Below are positions 31,837-47,100 of a stretch of 64,000 nt of DNA, in pieces (position 1 is the stretch's first letter; every line of letters begins with the position of its first letter). The notes below the pieces were generated by a model, which was not told the DNA's origin, did no database searches, and saw only the letters and a program-made list of their open reading frames with translations. The translations under genes and the position numbers were made by a program. Source of the stretch: Porites lobata (lineage: Eukaryota > Cnidaria > Anthozoa > Scleractinia > Poritidae); the NCBI GenBank assembly GCA_942486035.1, contig CALNXK010000082.1:1377501-1441500 (forward strand), in the 5' to 3' direction.

Positions 31837-34800
31837 ATGCTGCTCTCGGTGTTTTGCCAGTTGACTCTCCTTCTTTGCTGGGTTTTGGCGCCATCGTGTT
31901 CAGGGGTGAGTGATTTCACGATCTCTCAGCAAATTAATTAAGTCCCTTATCAACCAGGTGATGAAGAAGAGTAAATAATCCGGCAGTTCGAGTAAATAAT
32001 TAGACTTAATTTTACGGACATCAATCCTGAGTGGAGACATACCACACAGATATGAGATGTATCACTTCTTGTGCTGCACAATGATACCCCTCTGGGGAAG
32101 GGGCGGGGGGGGGTACTCCCTTAAAGAAGAAAGAAAGAGTAAGAAACTCTTTTGTTGTTATTGCTGTTATAATCCAAGTAATGATGTCATAATTTTTGAG
32201 AGGCCAGGTCTGAAAACTCAGTAAGGGAAATAATGACTATCGTTGTCGTTGAAAACGGGTGTGAAAAACGACACTTTTTGGTCTGAAATAGGGTCAGGAT
32301 TTGAAGACCCTGTCGCCACACCCCCTGCAAGAGTTTCCTAGAGTACCCACCCGGAATGATACGCACAAAGCTGTTCTTGGTTTGGCTAAACTTTCGCTTA
32401 ACCTTTAAATATTACCATCGAGAAACAGAGATTAGAACAGTTAGATTTTTGACGGAAAACTTGCAAGGCAAAACAGGCTTAGGAAGGTTGTCTGACTGCG
32501 ACCGTCTGTGCGTCTTATGTACACCGGGGGGGGGGGTATTTCTGGGAATTCATGCTAGGGGTGTGCAGTCCGGTTTTCCAAATCCTGACCCTATTTCAGA
32601 CCAAAAAATGTCATTTTTCACACCCGTTTTTCGGACCCGGCCTCTGAAATCCATACCCGTTTTCACACCTGGCCTCTAAGAAATTATGTCATCATTACTC
32701 AGATCAAAGCACCAACACTGTGAAAAAATTTCTCAAAATCCATTTCAAATTTGCATATTACTTTTTTCTTCTTATTCATGAGGAGTTGAAATGACGTTCA
32801 CTCCCGTAGTTCTCACGAAAACCATAACCGATTCCAAACCAAAATAGGCAATATTTTCCAGTAGAAATATATATATATATTCCCGACTGTAAAACCACCC
32901 TTGCTTCTTTTGTTTTATATTATTTTACTTCACTTATTGCTGATTAGATTCTTTATTAGGATACGGTCCTTCCTTTTTGTAAGCTCGTCCTTGCTTCAAA
33001 AATTGAATATTTTCAGACCCAACGCGGCGCCAAAACGATACCCTCTGGGGTGGTACAAACCTATGTGGCTTATATAAGGGAGTACCTCCCCCCCGGTCTC
33101 ACAGTTTCGTTATCTAAGAATAAGAAGTTTTGAAGAGATGACCTCTTAGACTATCACGACACGTTAACGCAGCAAGAAGTCGACTTTCTATTTCCGAAAA
33201 CTTAAAATTTTCCGGAAATAGTTCTGTTACTATATTCTCTTGCTACTGTAACTGTATTAATTTCTAATGCATTGTATGTTTTTCAACGCGCGCGATTCAA
33301 ACCATCAATTTCATGCGTGTTAACGTTTTCTCTCAATCTGTGAACCTACAATTGTAACTTAGCCGTATTTTCAAAACATGTTTGTATGTGGTTATTATGG
33401 ATGAAAAGCTTTGGCGCGACTTCCCAGCGGTTTTGCTGAAGGAATTTAATTAGCATATTTTTGGAAAAAAAGTGACAAAGACATGTTTTAAAATGAGGGT
33501 ATAGATTACCAGCTATTTCTGAACTTCCATTTCGATTCCATTGCTTGATATTCAAAAATACCATAATAAAGGTTTTTTTATAAGTTCACTTTTTTTCAAC
33601 AAGCCGTTTTTAAAACCGTAAAGGAACGCGTCGACTGTTAGCTCGGATTACCGGGCTAAAATCATGAATGCCATGCATGTCGCCGCGAAGATTTCTAAAG
33701 GCATTTAAACCTGGGGTCGCTGCTAAAATGAGACCTTATTAATGGTAAATTTGATGATAATTCTCCACTTGAAAATTGCTGAGGTATCTCTTATCACTTT
33801 CATTCCTCTATGTATATTTCTATTCCGTTTATCACAAGGCTCAGTCATTGTCTTTCTAGCGAGGAAAGAGGCAATAGTTACATGTACCTGGTAAAATAGA
33901 GTTTCTTTTTATAGACTTGGTGATGGAAATATCCGGCATCTTTGAACTTCCACTGAAATCCAAAATCACAACGCAGAGAAATTTTGTTTTTAAAAAAGTG
34001 CTCTTTGATACATTGTACTTTCTCCAGTACAGCGAACCTGAGGAGCTTTTCGGTTGAACAACACCCGACAACGTGCATAATAAAAATTTATATTAATTGA
34101 ACCATTCAAGTTGCTCTTAAAGAGGAAGAAAGTTTTGGTGCGATGTAAGTTAAGCTTTGATTGGAAACTAAGATAAGTCTTTCATTGAATAGAGCCTTTT
34201 TTGCTATATCTCTGTAGATGGTATTTCGTCAAGGGCGTATCTGTCTGTACGCCAATAAGCACTTGCGTACCTTTAAAAAGAGTAGAAAATAAATGAAAAG
34301 AAATGAGACAAAAGGGATAGCTGACAACGGAGTAATTGCCTCGTAACTCCTCTTTAATTATCTTTCCCCAGATAATGTTTTAAAAACAAAATACGGCTGT
34401 GGAACATGGCCCTAAGACCAAAAAGGATCGTTTACTCGCACTATATGATGATAGAAAACGGAAAATTAATCAAGTCGCCGCATGAAAACGATTTGGGAGG
34501 GTGACATGCTATGGTTGCGAAGTTGGAAAACTGTTCCGTACTAGGTCCGCTCCTTTTCTTACCCTTCAGTTCAGTTCGCCCGAGAGTAGGCGAGGATCAA
34601 TTTCATAAGTCTAATTTTTGATTCTGTGAACAAATTCCCCGGGTGTGATGATTAATCAATTGAAACTTCATCATTACTTTCACATGGTATTATTTCATAT
34701 CATTGAAGGCTTTGACATCAATTTTTAAGCCCGTGGATGAAATCCTTGGGTGTGACCTCCGTTCAAATCAAACCTCTTCAATATTCATTTCACATGGTAC

Positions 34801-37800
34801 TACTGTATCTATAAAATTAATGAAGGCTTTAACATTTGAGCATGTGGACGGAATCCAAGGGTTTGCCGGACCATTTAAAAGGATTCTATTTTTGCCAGTA
34901 ATGCTTTCACGTTTTAAGAAAAGAAATTTGTTTACTTCTATAGAATTCACCTAGGGTACTTCTCAGAGAGACGGGTTAAGACGAACCAGCTAACAAAAAC
35001 AATTTTCTTAGTAGCAGTTAACCTCCAAGTGTAAATGTTATGAAAAAAACAGTATTTCTCGGTGGGCGTCTACCAGTATCAGATGTTTATTTGTAGCATG
35101 CACGGTGAGAGGTGGCTGTTGTGGGACAGGTCTGTGACCGACCTCTAAAACGTCACGCCCACAATCGTGTTGCCTCCGGGTAATGCTCCGCACAGCGACA
35201 GGGCGCCCTGGTGACGTGAATTCAGAAAATTCAAATATACTAAATCTGGAGATAATATTTTTCTATTTTGGACCGGACTGATGCAATTTGAGCAGCCAGT
35301 CCAAGGGTTTGAGCAAAAATACAGAATCGCCCAACAATATCACAGAACAATGCATACGCTAGCCAGCGAAAACAGTCGTTTCTCCTTGCTTCTCGCTGCC
35401 TGGGACGTTTTTGTCCCCAAAGCTGGTCCGGCTTTGCGAGGTATACCGCTGCTGCTCGAGAGACAAAACGGCATGGTACCCAAGGAAGAAAACTGGTTTC
35501 TAATGTTTACAAATACCACATAATAGCGACGGGTATGCTATTTGTGGCAGCCGTTCAAAAACAATCAAAAACCAATTTATTTTTCTTTCGTTTTGCTTGC
35601 TCGAAAGTTTTTGGAGTGCCTCAGCCGACGAAACGACTACCTGGATCTTTTTTTGTTTCCTTTTTAATAAATAGCATCCATGTTTGTCATTACTTTATTA
35701 CGATACATTCGCGGTTTAGTCAGTTTCGTTACTCATTTCGCTTGGGCAACTGCTATACAGACACCTCCTCCAAGTTTTACTCAACTTGCAAAAACGTGTG
35801 TTTCGATCTGGGTTCTTTTTTGTCTGCTATGCACATTGCCAGGAGATTTAACTGTTAAAATACGCGACCTTGCCCTTTGCATAAGCTGTAAATGACTTAT
35901 CCCTGGATCTGTATCTCAAAATAGCAAAGAAGTCCAGGGGCGGATCCAGGATTTTTTTTTAGGAGGGGGTGCACTCGTCTCTTGCTCTACTTCACCTCCA
36001 ATAAACCACATTTTTTTTTTTTTTTGCAGAATACCAGTTGCATTAGAAAACCGTAGGTCATCTCAGGAGGGGGGGTGCGCACCCCCTGCACCCTCCCCCT
36101 AGATCCGCCCCTGAAGTCGTGACAAAAAAACATTAACTTGAAATAGGTTTGAGCCCTTTTGTGTTGATCACTGTTTCTAGTATAAATCCCGCGGTAAAAA
36201 CGTCTGTTTGCTTAACATAGTACATAGGTTAAAGGGGCACTCTCTACTTTATCATGACAACATCTTTAAGGATAAAATTTGTTAACGAGAACAATAGTAG
36301 CACCACTTAATGAAACATGAAAGGTATCAAAGGAAGGATTGATTACTGACGAGAGAATTTCTCGGCCAGGCAAACTGTCGGCGTTCCATTCCGCAGTGCA
36401 TGATCATACCTCTTCCACACTACAATTCTGAAGTCCTAATGAAGAACTTTGAAAGGGCAGAACTTTCAGCATTGTGTTTCAGATCAAAAGTCGTCATAAA
36501 CACAATATTCTCCGATGTAGGTAGATCAAACCCCGGCATCACTCATCCTCACAGGGTCAGGGATGCTACTGAGAACCGTACTTTAACCCTGGCTATACGA
36601 TAAAGTAACCAGTTATAAATTATTGCCTGCCCTCCAAGGCAATGCTTGAAACATATTTGTCCGATGAAGGCCTTGATCACGCCATTTCCATGCATTGTAA
36701 GCTGTTTCAGCGCTGTGCGTAAACATAGCAACCAAATGGACTTCATCGGCATTTCTGGCCAAACTCAAGCCCACTTCAAGAGTCAATAAATGTAGTTAAA
36801 TTTTTTTTAGTATCATGGACAGAATTCTTCGTCGTACCTAATATTCCCATAAAACCTTTTCGGCAATTCTTTCAATTGGTACTGTAAACGTTTTTTGTTT
36901 TTGGAAGTCATATTTTCTTAATCTAAATTCGAGTTTTTCAGTTTGGGCGCGGTTTTAGGAGTCTATTGTATTAAAAAGGTTTGCCACCTTTTAAATACTA
37001 CTTTGAATTTTTTAGCTCACAAAGGGCTTGGAATTGCATGAAAGAGAAACGAAGGTCATTCCTGCCAATTAAATATTGTTCAAAAATTATTGTTCAAATT
37101 AGATTGTACTTTTGTAAATGTTTAAATAAGAAGAAATGCTGCTGGAATGTAATAAGCATAGATGCGTTCGAACTTTTTAAAGGAGAGAAAGAAAATCTTA
37201 AATGAAATGAAAAAAAAAATTGTTGTATTATTCGAAATGTCACGAACCTTCATCGGGGGCAAAGGAGGGCTAAAACGAAAATGATCAAAATCATTCGTCA
37301 CAAATAATGCTTTTTTTAAAATTTATTTCTGATGTTCTTTTTCTCTTCCCGCGCGCTGAGGATCTTGAGTCTGTTGTAATTGTTTCGAGTTAAGTTCACT
37401 TCGAGATAACCTTTGTGAGACAAGATAAGCCAAGCTGTCTGCGACTCTATTATATAAGATCGATTCAGCATAAGATCAAACAAGTGCCTGAATTGTTATG
37501 ATGGACATTTTCATTGATGAATAACAGTGTGTTTTTCGGATTTAGGAGAAAATAGCTATGGTTCAGGATTAGTTGATGCAAACTCTTCTTGGTGAAAAAA
37601 CATTTGTTTTTGTAAAGACAACTTGATAGATCAGATTTTGATGGCTCCATACTATAGTTCCCGACAGATTGATTCCAATTTTTGGACTTCGACGAGTTAT
37701 CATCAACGCTGTTTAATCATGATATGAAAGAGTGACTTTCGTGATGTTAATCGAATCATATCTCTCTTCATCGGGTAGTGTTGGTTTATAACTGATCAAA

Positions 37801-40800
37801 CATGATAAGAACAATTTGTCAATAGACTACATACATGGAATTTAGATAAGTGAACATTAAGCTTGTGATGATCGCAGGCCATCTCTGCAAAGTCTTTGAA
37901 AGGCAATTTTAATTAGGTGGTTACGCCACGTATTTGTTCAGCCTTTTTTCCACACTCTTTTTGCCTATGAATAACATGGAAGAGTAATTGAAAAATGAAA
38001 TGGTTGGAGCACTAAGTCATTCTGATGAAAAGATCTTTTTATTAGTATCCTGTGGGGTACCCCCTTATATAAGCCATATAGGTATGTGCCACCCCGAAGA
38101 GTATGGTTTTTGCGTCGTTTTTGTCTGAAAACGGGTATAGCGTATAGACTATTTGGTCTGGAATAGGGTATGTCTTTCAAGGGAGCTACGGGAGGGTATG
38201 AACGTATTTATCGTTTCAATTCCAAGTGAATAAGAAAGAAAGAGAAATATGCAAATTCGAATTTGATTTTAAGACATCTTTTCTGTTGGCGTTCTAATCT
38301 AACTAATGGTGACATAATTTGTTAGAGACCTGGTCTGAAAAAGGGGATGGATTTTAGAGGTCGGGTCTGAAACGGATGAGAAAAATGACATTTTTTGGTC
38401 TGAAATAGAGTCATGATTTAGAGAACCGGGCGGCACACCCCCACCAAGAATTCCTAGGAGTATCCCCCCTCCAGGCTTAGTATTTATGACGCGAAATTCG
38501 TCTCATTCCTTTTCCGACAGAACCCTCAGATGAATATATCAATATCATCTTTATTGCATTGACTCGCGTGCAACAGTAATATAAAATGGACAAACATTTA
38601 TTCAATTAGTACAATTATTTATTAGCTAATTGCAGAAGAAGATTATTGTTAGGTGATGACTACAAAGGAAGCAGTCAGTATCGGAACGGCGCCCCATTCG
38701 ATCACTAGAACATTCCTTATTATTTTGCGTGTTCTGGTAGTTTTTTTTTACGTATTTTGATAAGTTAATCCGTAAACGACAAGTGTGTCTTCTCAGATTA
38801 TCACAACATGTTAATGTAATTACAAAAATGTCACACATGAAATGGCTGATCTCTGGGCTCAGCAATATGTAGCAGTTGAAGCTATCTACGCCTCCCGGTT
38901 TTCACCAAAATTCAATATACACCGTATATACTCTAAAGCAAAATGCCCTTGGCGGGGGGGGGGTATAACTCAAATCGTCAAATCGTTTCCTTTCTGACGT
39001 ACGTAGCTTAACAAAGGGAGGAATCGATCCCACATCTTCATTTGAAATTTGAAAATGTCTCTCTCAAGACGTTTCGCGGACATCGCGGCTAGAAAGAAAG
39101 TCAATAGAATGGTCTCGTGAGTATATGTCTTTTTGAGTGAAAACTCTTCTCTAGGGAAATTGAGGCGTTGTGTCGGAAAGGTTGTTTGTGTAAAACATTA
39201 GCATTGGAAGGCGACCCCAGTGGTCGGCTATAGGGGATTGTGGTTCACTTCAAAATAAAGGTATTAACGATGATCTGTCTGAAGAGATAAGGCGAGCTTG
39301 TCAATTAATATCTTGAAACTCGTTTGGAATTTCGTTTATCCGCAAATGCAACGAAAGTTAGAGTGCAACAAATTATTTCACCCGTCATGCATACATTAGC
39401 TTACTGTGGGAGCCAGTGAAGGGGTTCATGATTCCTTCATTTTTGTTGCTCAGTGCTTTGTTTTTCCATTTTAAAGGAGTACTTTGTTGTTGTTGCTGCT
39501 GTTGTTTTCTGTTTGGGAGGTGCTGTTGCCTTTTTTTGTTTTTTTGTTTTTTCAATCTCTTCATCACAAAGAAAGAAGACCCCTCCCCGCCCATGTGTTT
39601 TGTGCACGTTTGACAGCCATCGAACGAGTCGCTTTTACCAGCTATTTAATCTACTTCCTCGTAATTTTGCTCTTTATTACAGCCATTTTGAAAATGTTAG
39701 TGCTATCAAGAATATTACTACTTTAACTAGAAAAGCCTTATCTGAGACCGAGACATTTTAAATGTCACAGCTGGGCGGGCGTTGTTTGCTTACTAAATTC
39801 CTTCTCTGATTATATTCAGCGTCTAATCCAATCTAAACTAAAGGGCTTAAACTTGTACCCTACAAAACTAGTGTTTACGCCCTCTACAACGCTTTGAGAT
39901 AGGGTGGAAGGATTAGGTTAAACCCTTCCTGCTGAGTTGAGTTCTCGCGCTAAAATAGCAGCTTAAAAATAGTGAAAGTTGGTGAGTCCAACTTCTGCTT
40001 GGTTCTCCTGTTGAGGAATGTTTCTGGCCAGTAATCAGCTCCTGTTCTGGCTCTTTATTAGAAAATCCTTCCTTGTAAGATGTTTGAAGGTGTTGTGGTT
40101 TTCTAGCAATTACTTTAATTATAGGATATCGGTCCGGACTTTACAGCTTAATCTGTCTTGGAGGAGATTACGTCGGATAGAACAATGTTAATATAATAGG
40201 CCTCTTATTGCCATGTGGTACTTGCACTGTATGACTACTTAATTCGGGACAAGATTATTTTGACGATGTTATGGAATGCTATTGCGCCAGAAAATTAGTG
40301 CAAGGTCTTCAAAACGCAAATGCATCGTATTTAATTAATTTTATCAATAGCAATTCTTGGAATATCTTAAGTCAATTGAATAGTTTCAAAACCGAAATCA
40401 AGTGTACAACAAGTCAACGGGATGAACATGGACTAGACGGCATGTTCAAGTAAAAATTTCACAGAAGTTTGGGTAGAGTTTTAACCGCATTGGAAGGAAA
40501 GTTAACACCATTCGATTTTGAAGGAACACGAACGACCTGTCAAACGACAAAATTCTAAAATAATTATAAAAGAGAATTGGATAACCTGCATATTTAGTTG
40601 ATTCATATGAATTATTTGCTCACATTATCTTCTGGATTTGTTTCCAATGACACAGTGCAGGTGAAGAATATAAAAATTACTTCTACCTTCCGAAACAAGT
40701 GACCGCTAACAGAAATTTGGTTTACTCTAGCTGTGGGGAAAAATCGAGAAGAACTTTTCAGGACTTCAAAACTTGGCACCGACTAATTTGAGTTTAACTT

Positions 40801-43800
40801 AAGAATGTAATTTCGCTGACCAAATGCACTTTTCTTCGCAGGGACAGAGCGACGACAAATGGGGGCCTTGGAGCGAGTGGAGTCCATGCTCCAGAACTTG
40901 TGGTGTAGGAGTTACTTACCAAGAACGAGAGTGCTTTGAGAAGGAAAAGTGAGATTTAATTTGTTTTTCATATTTTGAAGGCCCCGTTATAATCAGCATA
41001 ATCAAAATCCTCCGTTTAGCCAAATTCAGCAATAAGGAACCAACTGGCCATCTAATTAAGTTATTATACACGAAAATAAACTTCAAATTTTAAAGGTGAT
41101 GGAGCACTTGCCTAAGCCTTCACTTTGCAAATTCAAAAGAATGGACGAATGGGCAAAGCTCAAAGAACAAAAAACAAAAATGCTAACATAAGTTTTAATT
41201 AATGCGAGTAATTTAAAAACTAGGAGCTGCTTTGACAAAGTCCTCGAATAACACTCTGAAGGACCCGAAAGGAAAAAGGTATGGTGATCAATGTTTTCAG
41301 CTTCCCTTCCTCGATTGCAAACTCAACACCAGAACGAGGCTGCACCGACATAAGTAACGGGCGCTTTCCATCCAACCAAAACTTTCGAAAATTTGGAAAC
41401 TGTGGCAAAGGGTATAGAAAGTTCCAAGAAAAAAGAAACTATTTAATTTCCGAAATACGAACCATTCTGAACCGAAAATTCTAGAAACTTCGGGAGCAAA
41501 GTTGAATGGAAAAAGAACAGTTACTTCCGCGAGAAAAAATGCAAAAATTTGGGTATACCTCGCGAGGTGGTCTTCTTTTTTGGAAATTTTTGAAAATTTT
41601 TGAAGATTGCTTTCAGTGACTGCAGAATTGTATGTTATTTAATTCATTACATTTTTTAATTGCCTTTATTGACGAACAAGAGATACTTTTGTGTTTTTGT
41701 GATCTAGGCCAGAAGATTATTGCAAGGGAAATAAGCGTATGTACAGGACGTGCAATATTCAGGTTTGTAAGATAGGAAATATTGACTGTTTAATCTACTC
41801 ATTATTCTTTCATAAATTAACGTAAATATATTTCCTTCTGACTTTTTTCAAATCGTTTGCTCATCTCGCAAAGAGTCAAAGAGTATTACTAGCGCACAGT
41901 CTCTCAAATAAATAGCTAAATCATGTGTACCAGGAAAGAATTCTGGATTTGATTTTTTTAAAAAAGAAGTGGGAAGAAACTTTGATTATTTTTAAGCGAC
42001 TTAGTATAAGAGGATGCTTTCTCTTTCCCGCGAGTTCCACTCTTCGTTTATATCCGATGTGAGTGTACCTGTAGGCGGAATAGCAAAAACGTTACGAAAC
42101 AAACTGATAACGAAACATTCTTTATTTCATTAAATGGAAAAAAAAACGAAACTCAACGTAATAACGGTAAAGCGTATCAAAACCAGATATATATAGGAGG
42201 TGTGGTGGTGGTGGTGGTGGTGGAAGTGGTAGTAGCGTTAGGAGGGGGGGTAGGGGTTGTAAACAGGGTGGCTTGTAACCGGGATTTTACGGTGTTGAAC
42301 AAAAGCTAAGAGATGTTTTCAGTTCTTGTCTTGTATGTTTCGTCTGTTGCGTTTTAGGACTGTCCTGAAGGTTCAAGAGATTTCCGCCTTGAACAGTGCG
42401 AAGCTTACAACAGCCGCGTACTTGATGGACGAAAATTTAAGTGGATGCCATATATACCAAGTAAGAGAACTGATTCTCATTAAATAAAAATGGGTTAATC
42501 AATTTATTGTTCCAAAAATATTTCAGAAAGGGATTAGTCAATTGGTTCGGGACTCATTTAGGAAAAAAGTTTGAAAATTATTATTTATTCATAAATCATA
42601 CCCAGCCGGCTCTTACCGTATTTGAAAAGTGAAGGTATGGGATATTGTCCCAAAATAAAATAGCAACCTTTCAGGCAGCGGCGCGGCAACCGAGATGTTG
42701 ATGCAAAAGTATGCTTTAAAAAAATGTCGGAAGAGTTTACGGCTATCTGAAGACGAGAAAAAGCTGAATTTTTTTAAAACTGAACGAACAAATGCAAGAA
42801 TATGCCAAAATAATGCTCGATGGATGTCATCTACGTTTTGAGGAGTATCGGCAAGATAAAGCAACTTCTGTAAATTCTGAAACCGTACCCAGAAAGAGGT
42901 ACCCTGGGCACCAGAGGTTTTTTCTCGAAACCGGAAACCGCGCATGAAAAGCCTCTGGCACCCAGGGTAAGAAAGAGGCAAATGATTTGCAGAAAGCCTA
43001 CGAGGAGGTAAGGTTGTTAAGAACCTACATATTTTGAATGAATAATAAAATATCGAATGCGTCTTTCGTATGATGTGTAGAATCATGCAGGCCAACGGCC
43101 TGGGTGGATAACATCCTCCTCGATTGATCTGCATAGCGCCTCAGATCATTTGAAAGCCTTATTCAATAATTGTTAGTTTATCTTACCTATGGCTCCTAGG
43201 CCTTATTGGCCTTTGTTTAACTGATATGGCTATCCTCGTTACTGACACCATTCTCGTCATGCATTTTTAACTCTGACCTTCCGAAGGTCACAGTAATATC
43301 TTGAAGATGTCTCCAACCTTGCTTGTTACTGTTGCCAAGTACTGATGGTATCCCAAAACAACATTGTTGCATTTCTTGCAGCCCATGAGAGATGCGTACT
43401 AAACTGTATGCCTAAAGGAGAAAATTTCTTTATGCAATGGGCGAGTAAAGTCGCAGATGGAACAAGATGCAGCATGGATTCGTATGACATTTGCGTCGAC
43501 GGGAAGTGTGAGGTAATGAACACGTGTATGAGAGTTCTCGGCGCCAAAAGCTTCTTTAGATCTATACCTCTCGTCTCGTCAGTGGTTCAATGACGCGTTA
43601 TTGGCTGTTCCGCTGCGCAAAGTAAGTGCGGGCGCGAAAACCGAAAGATTCGCTTACCATACAATTTTCGCGCCCACACTCACTCGCGCCCTGCCCTTTT
43701 GAGTCTCGTCAGAGGAGAGAGAATCTATGACACATTCATGAGATATTTGAAAAACTTCCCTTTTCTTACCCATCATCGCGAAAGCATGTAAAGCCTCTGA

Positions 43801-44086
43801 CTCTGCCCTAGAAACTGCGTAATTTTTTTTAGAAATCACCTTTTTCCCGCCAAAATCTTTTCTCACCAGCCTTGAAAAATGTAAAACCTTTTGTTCTCAG
43901 CCCTACCAAACGCGAGACTTATCTCTAGAAAAGCCTCCCTTAGGGAACGTGCATGATGAAAAATATTTCCTGTTTGAAACTTTTTACAAATGTACAAATT
44001 GTGACCTTTGTCCTGCCAAAGGATAACTTAATTTCCAAACAGTAAGCTGCGTTTTATTGAAAAATTCCCCTACTAAGTTATTGTTA

Positions 44087-44121
<35 letters not shown>

Positions 44122-47100
44122 TTGTTCCTGTAAATCAGACGGATCGAGAATTTCCTTTTTTATGTATAAGCACCCAAATTAGCTTTTGGTCGCTGCATGA
44201 AATGTCTTTTTTCACTTTTTGCATTGAAAACTTTCTTTGTTAAGTCGTAGGCCTTGAAACTGTCCAGGATAAACTTATCGACTAACCGTCGTCCATAGAT
44301 GCAAAAGAGAATTTGTTTTGCTATCAAAAATGTTGCTGCTATGACACTTTAAAAGTTGCCGGTGCTCTCAACGGGGAAAGTTCATTTTACGTTTGTTGTT
44401 TTGCTGCCAAGATAAATAAGGCTCCTCCCTGCAATGCTTGAGCCAATCGATGAAAAAAAAAATGTTATTCAAGGCAGTTTTGGTAAATTTCAATCATTCC
44501 GCCTAACATTGGACTGACATAGGACTTAGGTCATACGCACATAGGACACTTTATTTAGCGTAGAAATTAACAAAGCTATACGGCTAGTTTACAGATATCC
44601 CCCCATCACGCTTAGAAATGTTGAAGTTTCATTAGTTTGGAGAGTCTGGACTAAGAAAGTGTTCATATTTCTTCTGCAGAAACTTGGTTGCGATCTTATT
44701 TTGAACTCTACTGCGAAAGAGGATAAATGCCGCGTATGTAATGGCATTGGAGAAAACTGTAAAACACACAAAGGAGTCACTACAGATATTGGCGATGGTG
44801 AGTTGTATTTCAAAAACTAGAATAAGCATAACATAACTATTGGACTATTACAAGAAACCATATCATTTTTACTGGGGACAATTTCTACACACTTCAAGCT
44901 GTTCTCCAAAGCCAAAAGTTCTCCAGGACCCGCACTTGCTACAAAGCAAATCATTTATTTATAAGTACAAACTATGGGCAACTCGTGAATACTTTGTTTA
45001 GCAAATAGAGACGTGATGTGATAAAATAAAATATGAAAAATATTAACAATTATTAGAGGAGGTTGAACAAATTATAAAGATTTGTCAGTGGCGAGCAGAT
45101 CATTGCCGAAGCTGAAGGCTGAGGCTAATAATTGAGCTGCTTCGGGTATTTACGAGTTGACAAAAAAAGCAACAAGAAGTTTTCGATTTGTTACGAGTTT
45201 TCTGGTAAAATAATCATTTAATCTTTAACTTTAGACTAGCCAGAACTCGTGCATCGGCTTCACAGTAATCTTTTGATTTTCACTTATGTTACGTTTCAGG
45301 ATACAAGGAAATTCTGGTGATTCCTGCCAGTGCAACGAACATCGACATACAAGAACTCGCACCTTCTTCAAATTTCCTAGGTTTGTCAACGATTAGTATA
45401 CCTTTAGACAGCTGTTTTGCCCTACATTTAGAATTTCGTCCAAGGCTGAAAATGTTCTACAGTTCAGGCCTTAGTTTTAAGTTTCTCTAACATGGCATAA
45501 ATTCCTTTTTTCTTGTATTTTTCAGCTCTTTCCGATTCATCTCGAAGTTATTTTTTCAATGGGGATTATTTTATCACAAGCCCGAGGAAGTTCCATATTG
45601 CCGGTACTGTGTTCAATTACGAGCGAACCGGCTTTGGACAGGAGAGAATCTCTTCGTTGGGACCAACTTCAATTCCCGTCCACGTGGAGGTATATTTGTG
45701 TTTGACTTAAAATAACAGTGACGCGAATTTTATCAAAATTCTAAAAGTAGGAACTGCCCCCACACTGAGTAAAACATCAAAATAATAGCTCAAAACATTA
45801 AAAGGAGTTATTGTTAACACCAGAAATGCAAAAGAAGGCACACATGGACAATCTTAAAGTAAATTAAGACGGATTGAAATTGTGGGTTTTTTAAAGTACA
45901 GTTCATTTTTGTTGTTTGAGACGATTAATTTAATGCTTGGGAAGTATATCTAGCCGGACTTTTGATAACGTTATCGCCAAATAGACCTTTAATTTGCGTC
46001 CAACAGTTTATTTCGGCCAAAAAGTAGCTATTAAAAAAAGTAAGAGTGCAACCATTGCTTTTTTTCTTCTCCTCCTTTCCTTCTCCTCGCTCTTTCCTTT
46101 TCCTTTTTTTTTCCTTCGTTACTATGATTTTGGAGCTTCTCGGGCTTAAGAAACGTGCCTTTTGACGCTTTCAAAGCGTCAAAAGGCACGTCAAAATGAC
46201 TGCAAATTTCGTTAGGTTGGTTTTCAAAAAATCGGCTAGATATAAATTAGTTTTTTGAACAAGGAGCTAGGATTTTGTCTTTTACATGTAATTTCTTCGT
46301 TACATTTGTATATAGATCGAGTAAACAATTTTTACGTGTTTAACATTTTGACATTTCTTTTAAGATATTTTAAGCATATTGCCAATCACGATTATGTTAA
46401 AACTGCAAACGGTTTCAAAAGTTTCATTTTATCGTAGATCCTTCTAATGGGAGAGAAGAATCCTGGTATCTCTTACGAATTTTCATTGCCCACATCCGTC
46501 ACCGTACTTCCTGAGCGTGCGCAGTTTACTTGGCGGACGGGCGATTTTGACAAGTGTAGTGCGTCGTGTGCAGGGGGTGAGTTTTTATCACGTGTAATAT
46601 TATATAAAATTGGCACTAAGGGTAGATATCCACAAACAAGGTGGTAGTTGAACCCGAAGTCGCTTTATTGCGACCTACTGGAAATCAAGTTAAAAGTCAC
46701 ATGTTGTCCTAAGCGCGAAGTCATAAGCTCCTCGGAATCGGGCTTACAAGGATCACAAGGTTTCAATTAAATTCCGCTGTTGTTTTACCCTGATAATCCA
46801 GGTTAACATAAACAACATCGTTGGATTCCCGTGGCAGAACAGTAATTCCATCACAGATACCAAACATGAAAAAAAAGGAGAATTGATACACTGCAACACA
46901 GCCTTTTTCCTTAAAAAAGGTGCGAAGCGCGCAAGCCTAGCAAGTCATTTATGGGAACGCCATAATGTACAACAAGTAAACGGCGAAAAGTATCCTTTTT
47001 TGGTGGTTCGTTTAGTGAAAGGCGCAAGAGTAGAAACAAGCCAAGCGCCCGCGAACGACTACCGCCCACGTCCCTCGTGTCGCCGCTGCCGTGCGTATAA

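Larger units (their letters stand above)
31906..40841. other. Intron 1 of the ADAMTSL-like gene (8.9 kb)
   Basis: The intron holds poly-G repeats at 32095-32352, 32523-33098 (inverted) and 38049-38476, a MITE at 35935-36113, and a degenerate repeat at about 34690-34960 in which 'cacatggtaYtact..at' and 'gaaggctttRacat' occur twice. The rest is AT-rich. I see no other gene inside it. Confidence 0.5.

Noticed and set aside
39385..39761. Cys/Leu/Phe-rich and Gln-rich frames near 39.4-39.7 kb
   Set aside because: They come from a (TTG/TGC)n-like low-complexity tract within intron 1 of the ADAMTSL-like gene.
42613..43134. 173-codon minus-strand frame
   Set aside because: It spans a composite repeat with a nested inverted-repeat insertion. 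The coding-like words are on the plus strand and broken.
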